From NCBI RefSeq assembly GCF_029892685.1, contig NZ_JARXVD010000007.1, positions 124,001-188,000 on the forward strand: a stretch of 64,000 bases of DNA, written 5' to 3'. A program made the translations under genes and the position numbers. The DNA is from Mycobacterium sp. OTB74. GTDB lineage: Bacteria > Actinomycetota > Actinomycetes > Mycobacteriales > Mycobacteriaceae. The first letter of the stretch is position 1; every line of letters starts with the position of its first letter. The notes under the pieces were generated by a model. The model had not been told where the DNA came from. It saw nothing but the letters and a program-made list of their open reading frames with translations, and did not search any database. Below are positions 55,128 through 64,000 of this stretch, one piece after another.

Positions 55128-56054
55128 ATGCAACCCGAACGTGAAACCGAACCGGTGGTGCGCACCGGCTTCGCGAAATCCGGTGATCTGGATATCGCCT
55201 ACGAGGACATGGGCAACCCTGACGACCCCTCAGTGCTGCTGATCATGGGACTCGGCGCACAACTTCTGCTGTGGCGCAAGGGGTTCTGCGACAGGCTGGT
55301 CAGCAAGGGCTACCGAGTCATCCGGTTCGACAACCGCGACGTCGGACTGTCCACCAAGCTGGATGGCCGGCACGCGTCGTCGCCCTTGCTGCCGCGGATG
55401 GTGCGCTCGTTCTTCGGGCTGCCCAGCCAGGCGGTATACACACTGGAAAACATGGCCGATGACGCCGCGGCGCTGCTCGATCACCTCAATATCGACCAGG
55501 CACACATCGTCGGCGGCTCGATGGGCGGCATGATCGCGCAGGTCTTCGCGGCGCGCTACCAGCAGCGCACCAAGACACTCGGGGTCGTCTTCTCCAGCAA
55601 TAACCGCGCGCTGCTGCCGCCGCCGGGGCCCAAACAACTCAAGGCGATCACCACCCGTCCCCAGGACACCTCCCGCGAGGGCATCATCGCCAATGCGGTG
55701 CGGGTGGGCGAGATCATCGGTAGCCCGGGATACCCGACGCCGACCGAACAGGCCGAAGCCGACGCCGCCGAAAGCTATGAGCGGTCCTACTACCCCATCG
55801 GCGTCGCCCGGCATTTCGGCGCCATCCTGGGCAGCGGCAGCCTGCGGAAATATGACCGGCTGATCACCGTGCCGACCGTTGTCATCCATGGGCGCGCCGA
55901 CAAACTGATGCGCCCGACCGGTGGCCGCGCCATAGCCAGTGCCATTCGCCGGGCTCGGTTGGTGTTATTTGACGGCATGGGCCACGATCTGCCCGAGCCG
56001 TTGTGGGACGGCATCGCCGCCGAACTGGCAACCACATTCGCCGAAGTTCAGTAA
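55128..56054 (+). CDS. lipG: Alpha/beta hydrolase LipG-like
   Basis: 308 aa. The nucleophile elbow GGSMGGMIA (Ser near 138), Asp in VIHGRADKLM and His in MGHDLPEPLW make a complete triad. Oxyanion segment LLIMGLGAQLLLW. No signal peptide visible, so probably cytoplasmic. Esterase or lipase activity on short acyl substrates is inferred. It precedes a mycolate methyltransferase, as lipG does in M. tuberculosis. Confidence 0.85.
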   Translation: MQPERETEPVVRTGFAKSGDLDIAYEDMGNPDDPSVLLIMGLGAQLLLWRKGFCDRLVSKGYRVIRFDNRDVGLSTKLDGRHASSPLLPRMVRSFFGLPSQAVYTLENMADDAAALLDHLNIDQAHIVGGSMGGMIAQVFAARYQQRTKTLGVVFSSNNRALLPPPGPKQLKAITTRPQDTSREGIIANAVRVGEIIGSPGYPTPTEQAEADAAESYERSYYPIGVARHFGAILGSGSLRKYDRLITVPTVVIHGRADKLMRPTGGRAIASAIRRARLVLFDGMGHDLPEPLWDGIAAELATTFAEVQ

Positions 56055-56255
56055 TCATCCAACTTCTGGTTAGCTTCTCGACGAAGCGCGCTAACCTACG
56101 CGTGGTCGGTCCCAATGGGATTACCACGCGGGTCCACTGCAAATTGCCTGTGGGGGCCGCGTGTCTTCAGCGCCCGGCCAGGTAGTGTGCGGGCAGAATT
56201 AAGTGCTAGTGATGACCGTCGCGGTCGCCATAGGGAAGGCCTAGCGGGTACGGAT

Positions 56256-57149
56256 ATGTCTGAAAACACAGCGAACACCAAAGATATGCGACCGCATTTC
56301 GAGGACATCCAGGCTCATTACGACCTGTCGGATGATTTCTTCGGGCTGTTCCAGGACGCCACTCGTAAGTACAGCTGCGCGTACTTCACCGGCCCGTTCG
56401 TCTCGATGGAGACCGCCCAGATTGCCAACGTCGACCAGCATCTCGAAAGCCTTGATCTGAGGCCCGGGATGACGCTGCTCGAGATCGGCTGCGGCTGGGG
56501 CCTCACCATGCAGCGGGCCATGGAGAAGTACGACGTCAACGTCATCGGCCTCACCTTGAGCAAGAACCAGCAGGCGTTCTGCACCCAACTGCTGGACGGC
56601 TTGGAATCCGACCGGTCGCATCGCGTGCTGCTGCACGGCTGGGAGGAATTCCACGAGCCAGTGGACCGGATCGTGTCGATCGAGGCGTTCGAACACTTCG
56701 GCTTCGAGCGCTACGACGACTTCTTCAAGAACTGCTACGACATCCTGCCCGCTGACGGCCGCATGACCATCCAGAGCAGCGTCAGCTACCACCCCATGGA
56801 CATGGCAGCGCGGGGCAAGAAACTCACGTTCGAATTGGCGCGGTTCATCAAGTTCATGGCCACCGATATCTTCCCCGGCGGCCGGCTGCCCACCACGCAG
56901 ATGATGGTGGACCACGGCGAGACGGCCGGCTTCGGCGTCCCAGACGTGACGTCGCTGCGCAACCACTACATCAAGACCCTCGGGGTGTGGGCGGCCAACC
57001 TGGAGCACAACAAGGACAAGGCCATCGAAATCTCCGGCGAGGTGAACTACGACCGGTACATGCGTTACCTGACCGGTTGCCAGTACTACTTCCTGGACGA
57101 AATCCTCGACGTCAGCCTGGTCACCTACGCCAAGCCAGCCGCAGCCTGA
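56256..57149 (+). CDS. mmaA4: Mycolic acid methyltransferase, MmaA4-like
   Basis: 297 aa SAM-dependent cyclopropane/mycolate methyltransferase. SAM motif [14 protein letters not shown] near residue 72, [13 protein letters not shown], the active-site segments YSCAYF and [10 protein letters not shown], and GCQYYFLDE at the C-terminus. [14 protein letters not shown] and [13 protein letters not shown] match the MmaA4 (hydroxymycolate-forming) subgroup better than CmaA or MmaA1. Only one copy lies here; M. tuberculosis has four in tandem. The start [10 protein letters not shown] was chosen; a longer in-frame start would pass through the leader. Ends against a hairpin. Confidence 0.88.
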   Translation: MSENTANTKDMRPHFEDIQAHYDLSDDFFGLFQDATRKYSCAYFTGPFVSMETAQIANVDQHLESLDLRPGMTLLEIGCGWGLTMQRAMEKYDVNVIGLTLSKNQQAFCTQLLDGLESDRSHRVLLHGWEEFHEPVDRIVSIEAFEHFGFERYDDFFKNCYDILPADGRMTIQSSVSYHPMDMAARGKKLTFELARFIKFMATDIFPGGRLPTTQMMVDHGETAGFGVPDVTSLRNHYIKTLGVWAANLEHNKDKAIEISGEVNYDRYMRYLTGCQYYFLDEILDVSLVTYAKPAAA

Positions 57150-57168
57150 GCTAATACCCCGCTGCCTG

Positions 57169-57193
57169 TGGTGGACACACCTCGTGTCCACCA
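57169..57193. terminator. Bidirectional hairpin between convergent genes
   Basis: Ten-base arms TGGTGGACAC and GTGTCCACCA, loop ACCTC, between the mmaA4 stop (57149) and the dipeptidase stop (57197). Confidence 0.7.
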
Positions 57194-57196
57194 GGG

Positions 57197-57835
57197 TCAG
57201 CTGACCGGTACATCGAGGACCGGACGCGGCTCCTTGGCGCCCGGTCCGTCGAAATGCCACCACTCCCCCGAATACGGGGTTAGCCCGCCCGCCACCATGG
57301 CGTCCCGTAGCCGGGCCCGGTTGGCCTGCTGCTGCGCGGTGACACCCTCTGTGGCATAGGCCAATGCACGCGGGCTGAAGTCATCGAAGTCGGTTCCCAT
57401 GTCGGCACCGGCGATGGTGACGTCGACCGACCTGCCGGCCTCGTGGCTGCGGGCAAACTCGGTGGGTTTGGCCACCCAGTTGGGATTGGGCACCGCCTGG
57501 AACATCCGCACCTGCACCTCGTGCGGTCGGTAGCAGTCCCAGAACACCAGCCGCTCGCCGTGAGCGCGCAACTTGTCGGCAGCCTTGGCCAACCCCGACA
57601 CCATCGATTGGTGCACCAAGCAGCGGGCATCAGCCGGATACAACGCGACCCCGACGAAGTTGTTGGGCGTCGCATAACGCAGATCGATGACAGCGTCAGG
57701 CACCACGGTCCGCACGTCGACCAGACCGGCGGCCTGCGCTTGCGGCGACACCGGCGGCGGCGCGGCCGACGCGGTACCGAAGTCGGTGATCGCCCACAGG
57801 GCGCCCAGCGTCAGAGCCAGCGTTCGCACGATCAT
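57197..57835 (-). CDS. Secreted D-Ala-D-Ala dipeptidase, VanX/M15D family
   Basis: 212 aa with a signal peptide (hydrophobic LALTLGALWAI, cleavage near TASA|APPP). M15 zinc peptidase residues: DCYRP (Arg), SHEAGRSVD (SxHxxGxAxD) and EWWHF (catalytic Glu, Zn His). It should cleave D-Ala-D-Ala in the cell envelope for peptidoglycan turnover or recycling. An intact export signal distinguishes it from cytoplasmic VanX of resistance clusters; no van genes are nearby. Confidence 0.92.
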   Translation of the reverse strand: MIVRTLALTLGALWAITDFGTASAAPPPVSPQAQAAGLVDVRTVVPDAVIDLRYATPNNFVGVALYPADARCLVHQSMVSGLAKAADKLRAHGERLVFWDCYRPHEVQVRMFQAVPNPNWVAKPTEFARSHEAGRSVDVTIAGADMGTDFDDFSPRALAYATEGVTAQQQANRARLRDAMVAGGLTPYSGEWWHFDGPGAKEPRPVLDVPVS

Positions 57836-57900
57836 CCTCTGACCCTATTACCCGGTGCCGAAATAGCCGGTGTCGACGGATCGGTGCCGTCCGTCAAAAC

Positions 57901-57938
57901 AAAAGAACCCCGCACGTCTGAACGTGCGGGGTTCTTTT
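57901..57938 (-). terminator. Intrinsic terminator after rplA
   Basis: A perfect 17-bp stem AAAAGAACCCCGCACGT with ACGTGCGGGGTTCTTTT, four-base loop. The run of T on the minus strand makes it a classic terminator 36 bases after the rplA stop. Confidence 0.88.
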
Positions 57939-57944
57939 CAGTCA

Positions 57945-57986
57945 GATTCGGCCTACGCCTCTTCGATTTCGACCTACGCCTCTTCG
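57945..57986. repeat. 21-bp tandem duplication across the rplA stop codon
   Basis: CCTACGCCTCTTCG occurs at 57973-57986 (end of rplA including its TAG) and at 57952-57965 in the 3' untranslated region, 21 bp apart. The flanking bases (ATTCGG and TTTCGA) match with two mismatches, so the whole 21-bp unit appears duplicated. Confidence 0.85.
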
Positions 57987-58684
57987 GTGAAGTTACGGGT
58001 GATCGCCGGGTCAACCGGGATGCCCGGGCCGGTGGTCGTCGAGATGGTGACCTTCTTCAGGTAACGACCCTTCGACGACGACGGCTTGGCGCGCAGCACC
58101 TCGTCGAGCGCCGCACCATAGTTCTCCACCAGCTTGGTCTGGTCGAACGAAGCCTTGCCGATGATGAAGTGCAGGTTGGCCTGCTTGTCAACGCGGAAGT
58201 TGATCTTGCCGCCCTTGATGTCGGACACGGCCTTGGCCACATCCGGGGTGACGGTTCCGGTCTTCGGGTTCGGCATCAGGCCACGCGGGCCCAGCACGCG
58301 GGCGATCTTGCCGACCTTGGCCATCTGGTCAGGCGTCGCGATCGCCGCGTCGAAGTCGACCCAACCACCCTGGATCTTCTCGATCAGGTCATCGCTACCG
58401 ACGGCATCGGCGCCGGCGGCCACAGCGGCCTCGGCCTTCTCACCGACCGCGAACACCACTACGCGGGCGGTTTTACCGGTGCCGTGCGGCAGGTTGACGG
58501 TGCCGCGCACCATCTGGTCTGCCTTACGAGGATCGACACCCAGCCGGATCGCGACCTCGACGGTTGCGTCCTGCTTCTTCGACGACGTCTCCTTGGCCAG
58601 CTTGGTGGCCTCGAGCGGGGTGTACAGGTTGTTGCGGTCCACCTTCTCGGCGGCTTCGCGGTATGCCTTGCTGTTCTTGCTCAT
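57974..58684 (-). CDS. rplA: 50S ribosomal protein L1 (uL1)
   Basis: 236 aa, [21 protein letters not shown] to TRNFTEEA, normal length. L1 stalk protein binding 23S rRNA; it may repress its own rplK-rplA mRNA in the known family mode. It lies 138 bp after rplK. Confidence 0.98.
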   Translation of the reverse strand: MSKNSKAYREAAEKVDRNNLYTPLEATKLAKETSSKKQDATVEVAIRLGVDPRKADQMVRGTVNLPHGTGKTARVVVFAVGEKAEAAVAAGADAVGSDDLIEKIQGGWVDFDAAIATPDQMAKVGKIARVLGPRGLMPNPKTGTVTPDVAKAVSDIKGGKINFRVDKQANLHFIIGKASFDQTKLVENYGAALDEVLRAKPSSSKGRYLKKVTISTTTGPGIPVDPAITRNFTEEA

Positions 58685-58822
58685 TGAAACTCCAGTATCT
58701 CCAGTTCAGAGGTTGTGGTTAACGAGCCGAAGCGGGCTCTTCCACGTATTGCTTGTGTTGACTTTGCGCTCATGGCGGTGGCTACTCGCCTGTTACCGCC
58801 CTCAGCACAGGGTCAGGCGGAC

Positions 58823-59251
58823 TTACTCGACAGTGATACCCATCGACCGGGCAGTGCCGGCGATGATCTTGGCAGCGGCGTCGATGTCGTTGGCGTTGAG
58901 ATCTTCCTTCTTGGTCTCGGCGATCTCGCGCACCTGGTCCCAGGTCACCTTGGCGACCTTGGTCTTGTGCGGCTCGGCCGAACCCTTCTGCACACCGGCG
59001 GCCTTGAGCAGCATCCGGGCGGCGGGCGGGGTCTTCAGAGCGAAGGTGAAGCTGCGGTCCTCGTAGACAGTGATCTCCACGGGGATGACGTTGCCGCGCT
59101 GCGATTCGGTCGCAGCGTTGTACGCCTTGCAGAATTCCATGATGTTGACGCCGTGCTGACCGAGCGCAGGACCGACCGGCGGGGCGGGGTTGGCCTGCCC
59201 GGCCTGGATCTGCAACTTGATCAGCCCGGTGACCTTTTTCTTGGGGGCCAT
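58823..59251 (-). CDS. rplK: 50S ribosomal protein L11 (uL11)
   Basis: 142 aa with the Pro-rich [20 protein letters not shown] region and the thiostrepton-binding C-terminal domain ([14 protein letters not shown]). Required for the GTPase-associated centre and (p)ppGpp synthesis by Rel. AAGGAAC upstream. Confidence 0.98.
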   Translation of the reverse strand: MAPKKKVTGLIKLQIQAGQANPAPPVGPALGQHGVNIMEFCKAYNAATESQRGNVIPVEITVYEDRSFTFALKTPPAARMLLKAAGVQKGSAEPHKTKVAKVTWDQVREIAETKKEDLNANDIDAAAKIIAGTARSMGITVE

Positions 59252-59323
59252 GGGTTGTGGTGTTCCTTTCTAGGCAGCCGCGGCGCGACTGCGTCCTGCT
59301 AGTCGGTGAGCAATTGCTCCCGG

Positions 59324-60178
<855 letters not shown>

Positions 60179-60217
60179 CTAACGTTTTCCAGCTCATCAC
60201 GGGCAGATGGATCGGCG

Positions 60218-60691
60218 TCAGCCGAACACCCACATCACGAGCTTGGCGAGACCGAAGTCGACCCCACCGATCAGCGCCACCATGAACACCAAGAAGACCA
60301 GCACCACCGTGGTGTAGCTGATCATCTGCTTGCGGTTGGGCCAGATGACCTTCCGCAACTCGGCCACTACCTGCTTGAGGTAGTTCCAAACGAACACGAA
60401 CGGGTTACGCGACGGGCCGTCCTTTTTCGGCTTTTTTGCCTTCTTGGACTTGGCCTTCTTGTCAGCCTTCGCATCCTCGGCGCCCTCGTCCGAGTCCTCG
60501 CCGGCCTCGGTGGCGTCCTCGAGTTCGGCGTCGTCGGTGTCAACCGACACGGCACGCCGTGCCCGCTTACCAGTCGGGCGCGCCGGACGCGTCACAACCG
60601 CAGTCTGGCCGCGCGACTCAATATCGCCCGCGTCGGTGCCCGCATCAGTACCGGCGCCTGCGGAGCCGGCACTATCGCGCTCGTCGCTCAC
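60218..60691 (-). CDS. secE: Preprotein translocase subunit SecE
   Basis: 157 aa: a disordered charged N-terminus with Lys-rich KKAKSKKAKKPKKDG, a SecE helix (NPFVFVWNYLKQVVAELRKVIWP) and one membrane helix at the C-terminus. It completes SecYEG. Start GTG 60691. It is first in the secE-nusG-rplK-rplA group, 65 bp after tRNA-Trp. Confidence 0.95.
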   Translation of the reverse strand: MSDERDSAGSAGAGTDAGTDAGDIESRGQTAVVTRPARPTGKRARRAVSVDTDDAELEDATEAGEDSDEGAEDAKADKKAKSKKAKKPKKDGPSRNPFVFVWNYLKQVVAELRKVIWPNRKQMISYTTVVLVFLVFMVALIGGVDFGLAKLVMWVFG

Positions 60692-60756
60692 CGCATGCCT
60701 TTCGTCTGGTCCAGGTGGTCACATAATCCAGTGTCCACATCGGGTATTCAGTTGAG

Positions 60757-60829
<73 letters not shown>

Positions 60830-61015
60830 TCAGCGTCGGCATTGCCGCCGCTTCCGGTTGGGGCCTCACACAGTTCGCGCGCTCTCCGATCGGTCGATAT
60901 CAAACCGACGGACAGCGCGCTGAAATGGAAGAAGCCCCGAGGACCGAGTGTACATCGGCCCATGTCGGAGTTACTAATCCGCTAATAGCCTCCGGCGCCG
61001 CCGCGCAGCGTCGCG
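60830..61015. other. Spacer between tRNA-Trp and hadC
   Basis: 186 bp with no gene. It holds the tRNA-Trp promoter area and the hadC 3' end; no convincing hairpin was seen. Confidence 0.5.
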
Positions 61016-61522
61016 CTAGTGAACGGCGGTCCGGACGACCTGACCCGTCTCCGGGTCCCACTTGGCCGAGATGGAGTTCTCGCCCTCGTGGCCCATCAGG
61101 GTGGTGAAGGCCTCCATGACGACCTCACCCTTGTGGTCGGTCAGCACGTTGCGGGTGGTGACTATGTCCGCACCAAAGCGCTCGACGACGGAATCAACGT
61201 GCATGACACCGGTCAGCACGTCGCCGTTCACGATCGGCCGGTGGTACTTGAACCGCTGGTCCACCTGGACGATCTGCAGCGTCTCCATACCGATGTCGAC
61301 CGTCTGGAAGAAGTACCGCTGGATCATCACAGCGAAGATCGACATGAAAGTCAGCGGTGCGATCAGCGCCATGTGGCCAAGTTCTGCGGCGGCCGCCTCG
61401 TCCATGGAGGCAGGGTCGGCGGACTTGACCGACTGCGCGAACTGACGGATCTGCTCGCGACCGACCACGAAGCTATCGGGGTACTGGCAGGTCATGCCGC
61501 GGATGTCTGTCTTGAGAGCCAT
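61016..61522 (-). CDS. hadC: (3R)-hydroxyacyl-ACP dehydratase subunit HadC
   Basis: 168-aa non-catalytic partner of HadB in the FAS-II system that dehydrates long meromycolate intermediates. N-terminal hotdog segment SFVVGREQIRQFAQSVKSAD followed by LIAPLTFMSIFAVMIQRYFF. No catalytic His/Asp pair. Forms HadBC. It starts 15 bp after hadB; the short ATG start MALKTDIRG fits. Confidence 0.94.
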   Translation of the reverse strand: MALKTDIRGMTCQYPDSFVVGREQIRQFAQSVKSADPASMDEAAAAELGHMALIAPLTFMSIFAVMIQRYFFQTVDIGMETLQIVQVDQRFKYHRPIVNGDVLTGVMHVDSVVERFGADIVTTRNVLTDHKGEVVMEAFTTLMGHEGENSISAKWDPETGQVVRTAVH

Positions 61523-61537
61523 GAGCTAACTCCTCGC

Positions 61538-61966
61538 CTACGCCAGCTTGGCGGTCGCGACGGCGCGGCCGAAGATCTTCTTTCCTCCGGTCGTGGCCGA
61601 GATCGCGACAGTCACGGAGTTGGTCTCAGGATCGACGGACTTCACCCGGCCGCTGAACACCAGCTCGGCGCCGACACCGTCGTTGGGAACCGGCACCACC
61701 GCGGTGAACCGGACGTTGTACTCGGTCACCGCACCCGGATCGCCGACCCAGGAGGTGATGTAGCCGCCGCCCAGACCCATGGTGAGCATGCCGTGGGCGA
61801 TCGCGGTATCCAGACCGACCTGCTTGGCGATGTCGTCATCCCAATGGATGGGGTTCAGGTCACCGGAGACTCCGGCGTAGTTGACCAGGTCCTGCCGGGT
61901 CAACTGAATGATCTTTTCGGGCAGATCGTCGCCAACCTTGACCGAACTGAACTCACGCAGCGCCAT
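61538..61966 (-). CDS. hadB: (3R)-hydroxyacyl-ACP dehydratase catalytic subunit HadB
   Basis: 142-aa hotdog hydratase 2 with the catalytic Asp and His in SGDLNPIHWDDDIAK (about D36 and H41) and AHGMLTMGLGGGYI. Partner of HadA and HadC. The start MALREFSSVKVGD overlaps the hadA 3' end by 14 bp; the open frame upstream is read through hadA. Confidence 0.96.
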   Translation of the reverse strand: MALREFSSVKVGDDLPEKIIQLTRQDLVNYAGVSGDLNPIHWDDDIAKQVGLDTAIAHGMLTMGLGGGYITSWVGDPGAVTEYNVRFTAVVPVPNDGVGAELVFSGRVKSVDPETNSVTVAISATTGGKKIFGRAVATAKLA

Positions 61967-62432
61967 CTGAGAAACCCTCTCGTCCGTCCTCACCCGACCG
62001 ACCCGCCAGGGTCGTGTAGGTCTCCTGCACAACATCACCGCGATCATTGGTGATGATGTTCTTGGTCACGATGATGTCGGTCCCATGCGCCCGCCGGAAC
62101 GCGTCAACGTAGACGTCGCAGTAGATCTTGTCCCCAGCTTTGATCGGCACCAGGAACTTCAGTTGCTGATCAACCTGGACGATCTGAGCGTCTTCGATGC
62201 CGATACCGGCGTCTTCGAACATAGCGAACTGTGCCTGGTACCCGAAGATACAAATGAAGGTCAGCGGCGCGAGAATTGAGTCGTGACCGAGTTCGGCCGC
62301 GGCTGCCTCATCGAAGTAGCACGCGTCGTCGTTCTTTACGGCCGTCGCGTGCTCACGGATTTTCTCGCGTCCGACCTCGTAATACTCGGGATGGCGATAG
62401 TGCAACCCGACGATATCCGACGATAGACCCAC
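61953..62432 (-). CDS. hadA: (3R)-hydroxyacyl-ACP dehydratase subunit HadA
   Basis: 159-aa acyl-chain-binding hotdog partner of HadB. HYRHPEYYEVGREKIREHA and LAPLTFICIFGYQAQFAMFED match HadA; thiocarbamide-targeted Cys61-type residue region ICIFG is present. Start GTG 62432. First gene of hadABC, 9 bp after rpmG. Confidence 0.94.
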   Translation of the reverse strand: MGLSSDIVGLHYRHPEYYEVGREKIREHATAVKNDDACYFDEAAAAELGHDSILAPLTFICIFGYQAQFAMFEDAGIGIEDAQIVQVDQQLKFLVPIKAGDKIYCDVYVDAFRRAHGTDIIVTKNIITNDRGDVVQETYTTLAGRSGEDGREGFSDGAA

Positions 62433-62441
62433 GGTTAGTGG

Positions 62442-62609
62442 CTAACGCGACTCTTTGTGCGGCTGGTGCGTACCGCAGTTCGGGCAGAACTTCTTCAGTT
62501 CGAGCCGATCGGGGTCGTTACGACGGTTCTTCTTGGTGATGTAGTTACGGTGCTTGCACACCTCGCAGGCCAAGGTGATCTTCGGCCGTACGTCGGTACT
62601 CGACGCCAC
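62442..62609 (-). CDS. rpmG: 50S ribosomal protein L33, zinc-binding form (bL33)
   Basis: A 55-aa protein, [18 protein letters not shown] to HQPHKESR. Two CxxC pairs (CEVC and CPNC) mark the C+ zinc ribbon paralogue, the form used when zinc is plentiful. Start GTG 62609. Too short for many ORF filters. Sits between tRNA-Met and hadA. Confidence 0.95.
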   Translation of the reverse strand: MASSTDVRPKITLACEVCKHRNYITKKNRRNDPDRLELKKFCPNCGTHQPHKESR

Positions 62610-62673
62610 GTCTCTGCCTCTTTCGCGGTTCTTTTCGGGTCTTCGTTATCTAGCTTCTTGCGCATTGCGCTTG

Positions 62674-62747
62674 TAGCGGTGGGGAGGCTCGATCTCCCGA
62701 CCTCACGATTATGAGTCGTGCGCTCTAACCAGCTGAGCTACACCGCC
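62674..62747 (-). tRNA. tRNA-Met (CAT), elongator
   Basis: A 74-nt cloverleaf: acceptor GGCGGTG, D arm TAGCTCAGCTGGTTAGAGC, anticodon arm with loop CTCATAA (CAT), T arm GAGATCGAGCCTC. The first acceptor pair is G-U. Confidence 0.92.
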
Positions 62748-62813
62748 CCGATAGACGCTGGCAGTGCGCCGGCGGAGTTGGCCTCCGTCGCTCAGCTCGC
62801 CTTATGTCCACCG

Positions 62814-62886
62814 AGCCCCCTAACGGAATCGAACCGTTGACCTTTTCCTTACCATGGAAACGCTCTGCCGACTGAGCTAAGGGGGC
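62814..62886 (-). tRNA. tRNA-Thr (GGT)
   Basis: A 73-nt cloverleaf: acceptor GCCCCCT/AGGGGGC, D arm TAGCTCAGTCGGCAGAGC, anticodon stem TTTCC/GGAAA with loop ATGGTAA (GGT), T arm with GGTTCGATTCC. Confidence 0.94.
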
Positions 62887-63018
62887 CTGGCCCTCGGATC
62901 GAACAGCCGGTTGATGACTGCCTGCCCGGTGGGCCTTAAAGAGGGTACAACCTACCTGGCAGCCGCACCAAACCGCAGGTCAATGCGGCCGCCAGGAGTG
63001 CGTTCTAGCTGCCAGGAT

Positions 63019-64000
63019 TCAATTCAGCAGCCAGTCGTTGGGTGAGAACAGCTCGCAGTGCACACGCTCGGCGGTGATGCCGCGGTCGAGCAATTGGCTG
63101 CGTACAGCTTGAACGAATCCGGACCCGCCGCACAGGTAAATCTGCGCATCGCCCGGCAGATCGACGCCGGACACGTTCATCAGCCCGGGGTGCACACCAG
63201 GAGTTCCTGCGGTGACGCCGTCCTCGTACCAGACTTCCAGACTCGCGTTGGGCAGCGCCAGGATCAGCTCGTGCTGACGCTCCCGCAGCGGGTGGGTGGA
63301 GTCACCGCGGTCGGCGTGCAGGACTTGCACACGGGTGTCGGGATGCCCGGCTGCCAACGCCTCGAGGATGCCGATCATGGGGGTGATCCCGACGCCCGCC
63401 GAGATCAGCACCAGGGGCTGACCGGTCTCGCGGGCAGTGTGCAGGTCGCCGAACGGCACAGTGACGTCGAGTAGGTCGCCGATGCAGAGATTGTCCCGAA
63501 TCCAGTTCGACACCTCGCCGGCCGGCGCGTCACCGGCCGCCTCGACAGGCTTGACCGCGAACGTGAGGTGGTCGGTTCCGCTGACGCCGACGAGGCTGTA
63601 CTGACGCAGTTGGCGGGCCCCGTCGGGCAAGGTGACGCCGACCGAAACATACTGTCCGGGAAGGAAATTCGTCGGCGTCCCGGTTGCGACGGTGACCAGC
63701 ACGGCTCCGGAGGGGTCATCGATGCGCGAGGTCACGCGGAGCCTGCGGTAGACATCGCCCGGTTCGACTCCCGCGGCCGCGTAGAGGTCCCGTTCGAGCG
63801 CGATCAGGGTGTCGGCCATGATCCAGTAGACCTGGTCCCAGGCCCCGGCCACCTCTGCCGTGACCGTGTCGGCGCCGAGCACCTCCACAATCGCTGCGAA
63901 CAGGTGCTCATGGACGATCGGGTACTGCTCGGCGACGATGCCGAGCGACGCGTGCTTGTGCCCGATCCGGGACAGCAGCTCGGCCGGGTGCGGCAGCGCT
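63019..64000 (-). CDS. hmp: Flavohemoprotein / nitric oxide dioxygenase Hmp (N-terminus outside window)
   Basis: The C-terminal part of a fused globin-flavin reductase. In the globin part LSRIGHKHASLGI carries the proximal His, then EQYPIVHEHLFAAI. The FAD site QLRQYSLVGV and NAD site AGVGITPMIGILEAL, ending LCGGSGFVQAVRSQL and ELFSP, complete the reductase. It detoxifies NO to nitrate with NAD(P)H. No link to the nar operon 50 kb away is visible beyond shared chemistry. The start lies off the right edge. Confidence 0.93.
   Translation of the reverse strand, partial: ALPHPAELLSRIGHKHASLGIVAEQYPIVHEHLFAAIVEVLGADTVTAEVAGAWDQVYWIMADTLIALERDLYAAAGVEPGDVYRRLRVTSRIDDPSGAVLVTVATGTPTNFLPGQYVSVGVTLPDGARQLRQYSLVGVSGTDHLTFAVKPVEAAGDAPAGEVSNWIRDNLCIGDLLDVTVPFGDLHTARETGQPLVLISAGVGITPMIGILEALAAGHPDTRVQVLHADRGDSTHPLRERQHELILALPNASLEVWYEDGVTAGTPGVHPGLMNVSGVDLPGDAQIYLCGGSGFVQAVRSQLLDRGITAERVHCELFSPNDWLLN

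Noticed and set aside
57197..57835. VanX of a glycopeptide resistance cluster
   Set aside because: No vanA/vanH-type genes are near, and the protein carries a signal peptide, so it is more likely a wall-turnover enzyme.

Overview
The window is high-GC actinobacterial DNA from a mycobacterium, most likely a Mycolicibacterium-type fast grower. Diagnostic content includes a mycofactocin locus (mftA/B/C/R), the mycolic-acid dehydratase genes hadABC, an MmaA4-like mycolate methyltransferase, the Mce ATPase Mkl/MceG, and rpoBC, rplJL, rplKA and rpsL-rpsG-fusA-tuf blocks. The order resembles, in inverse orientation, the M. tuberculosis Rv0633-Rv0693 interval; that comparison is from memory and was not searched.

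Layout. 1-1877: start of the mycofactocin operon (mftC cut by the window edge, mftB, mftA, leftward) and the divergent repressor gene mftR, with a perfect 23-bp palindrome between them. 1935-3724: an ECF sigma factor translationally coupled to a triple-VOC protein with an unusual N-terminal segment. 3728-11731: a leftward respiratory nitrate reductase operon narK-narG-narH-narJ-narI in which narK carries a one-base frameshift. 11840-13012: ferredoxin-reductase-like flavoprotein. 13070-15773: AsnC/Lrp regulator, divergent from a DDAH/arginine-dihydrolase-like gene and rocD (arginine catabolism). 15760-16605: a mycofactocin-coupled SDR. 16728-17639: a proline-rich secreted or anchored protein with 11-residue repeats.

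17800-24043: a decayed tuf fragment, a SHOCT membrane protein, a PP2C phosphatase, then tuf, fusA, rpsG and rpsL, all leftward. 24348-27371: a SecD-P1-like membrane protein, a TetR regulator and two small exported DUF3060-like proteins. 27387-32886: a fatty-acid catabolic operon (fadE8, echA4, PaaX-like regulator, echA5) and an amino acid permease. 32966-34849: endonuclease IV and a membrane protein. 34954-42463: rpoC and rpoB. 42959-45240: mkl, rplL, rplJ.

45539-51293: a ROK kinase, an unknown SurA-N-like protein and a giant GH38 alpha-mannosidase in one operon. 51319-53464: a WYL-type regulator divergent from two DinB-fold genes, with a clear shared operator. 53726-57149: ABC1 kinase, LipG-like hydrolase, MmaA4-like methyltransferase. 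57197-57835: VanX-like dipeptidase. 57974-60829: rplA, rplK, nusG, secE, tRNA-Trp. 61016-62886: hadC, hadB, hadA, rpmG, tRNA-Met, tRNA-Thr. 63019-64000: flavohemoprotein, cut by the window edge.

Most of the window is conserved housekeeping DNA. The parts I find least explained are the tuf remnant flanking a phosphatase/SHOCT pair, the repeated copying of 3' ends of translation genes (tuf, fusA, rplA), the sigma factor/VOC pair with an internal translation start, the frameshifted narK, and several well-formed operators with identifiable neighbouring regulators.
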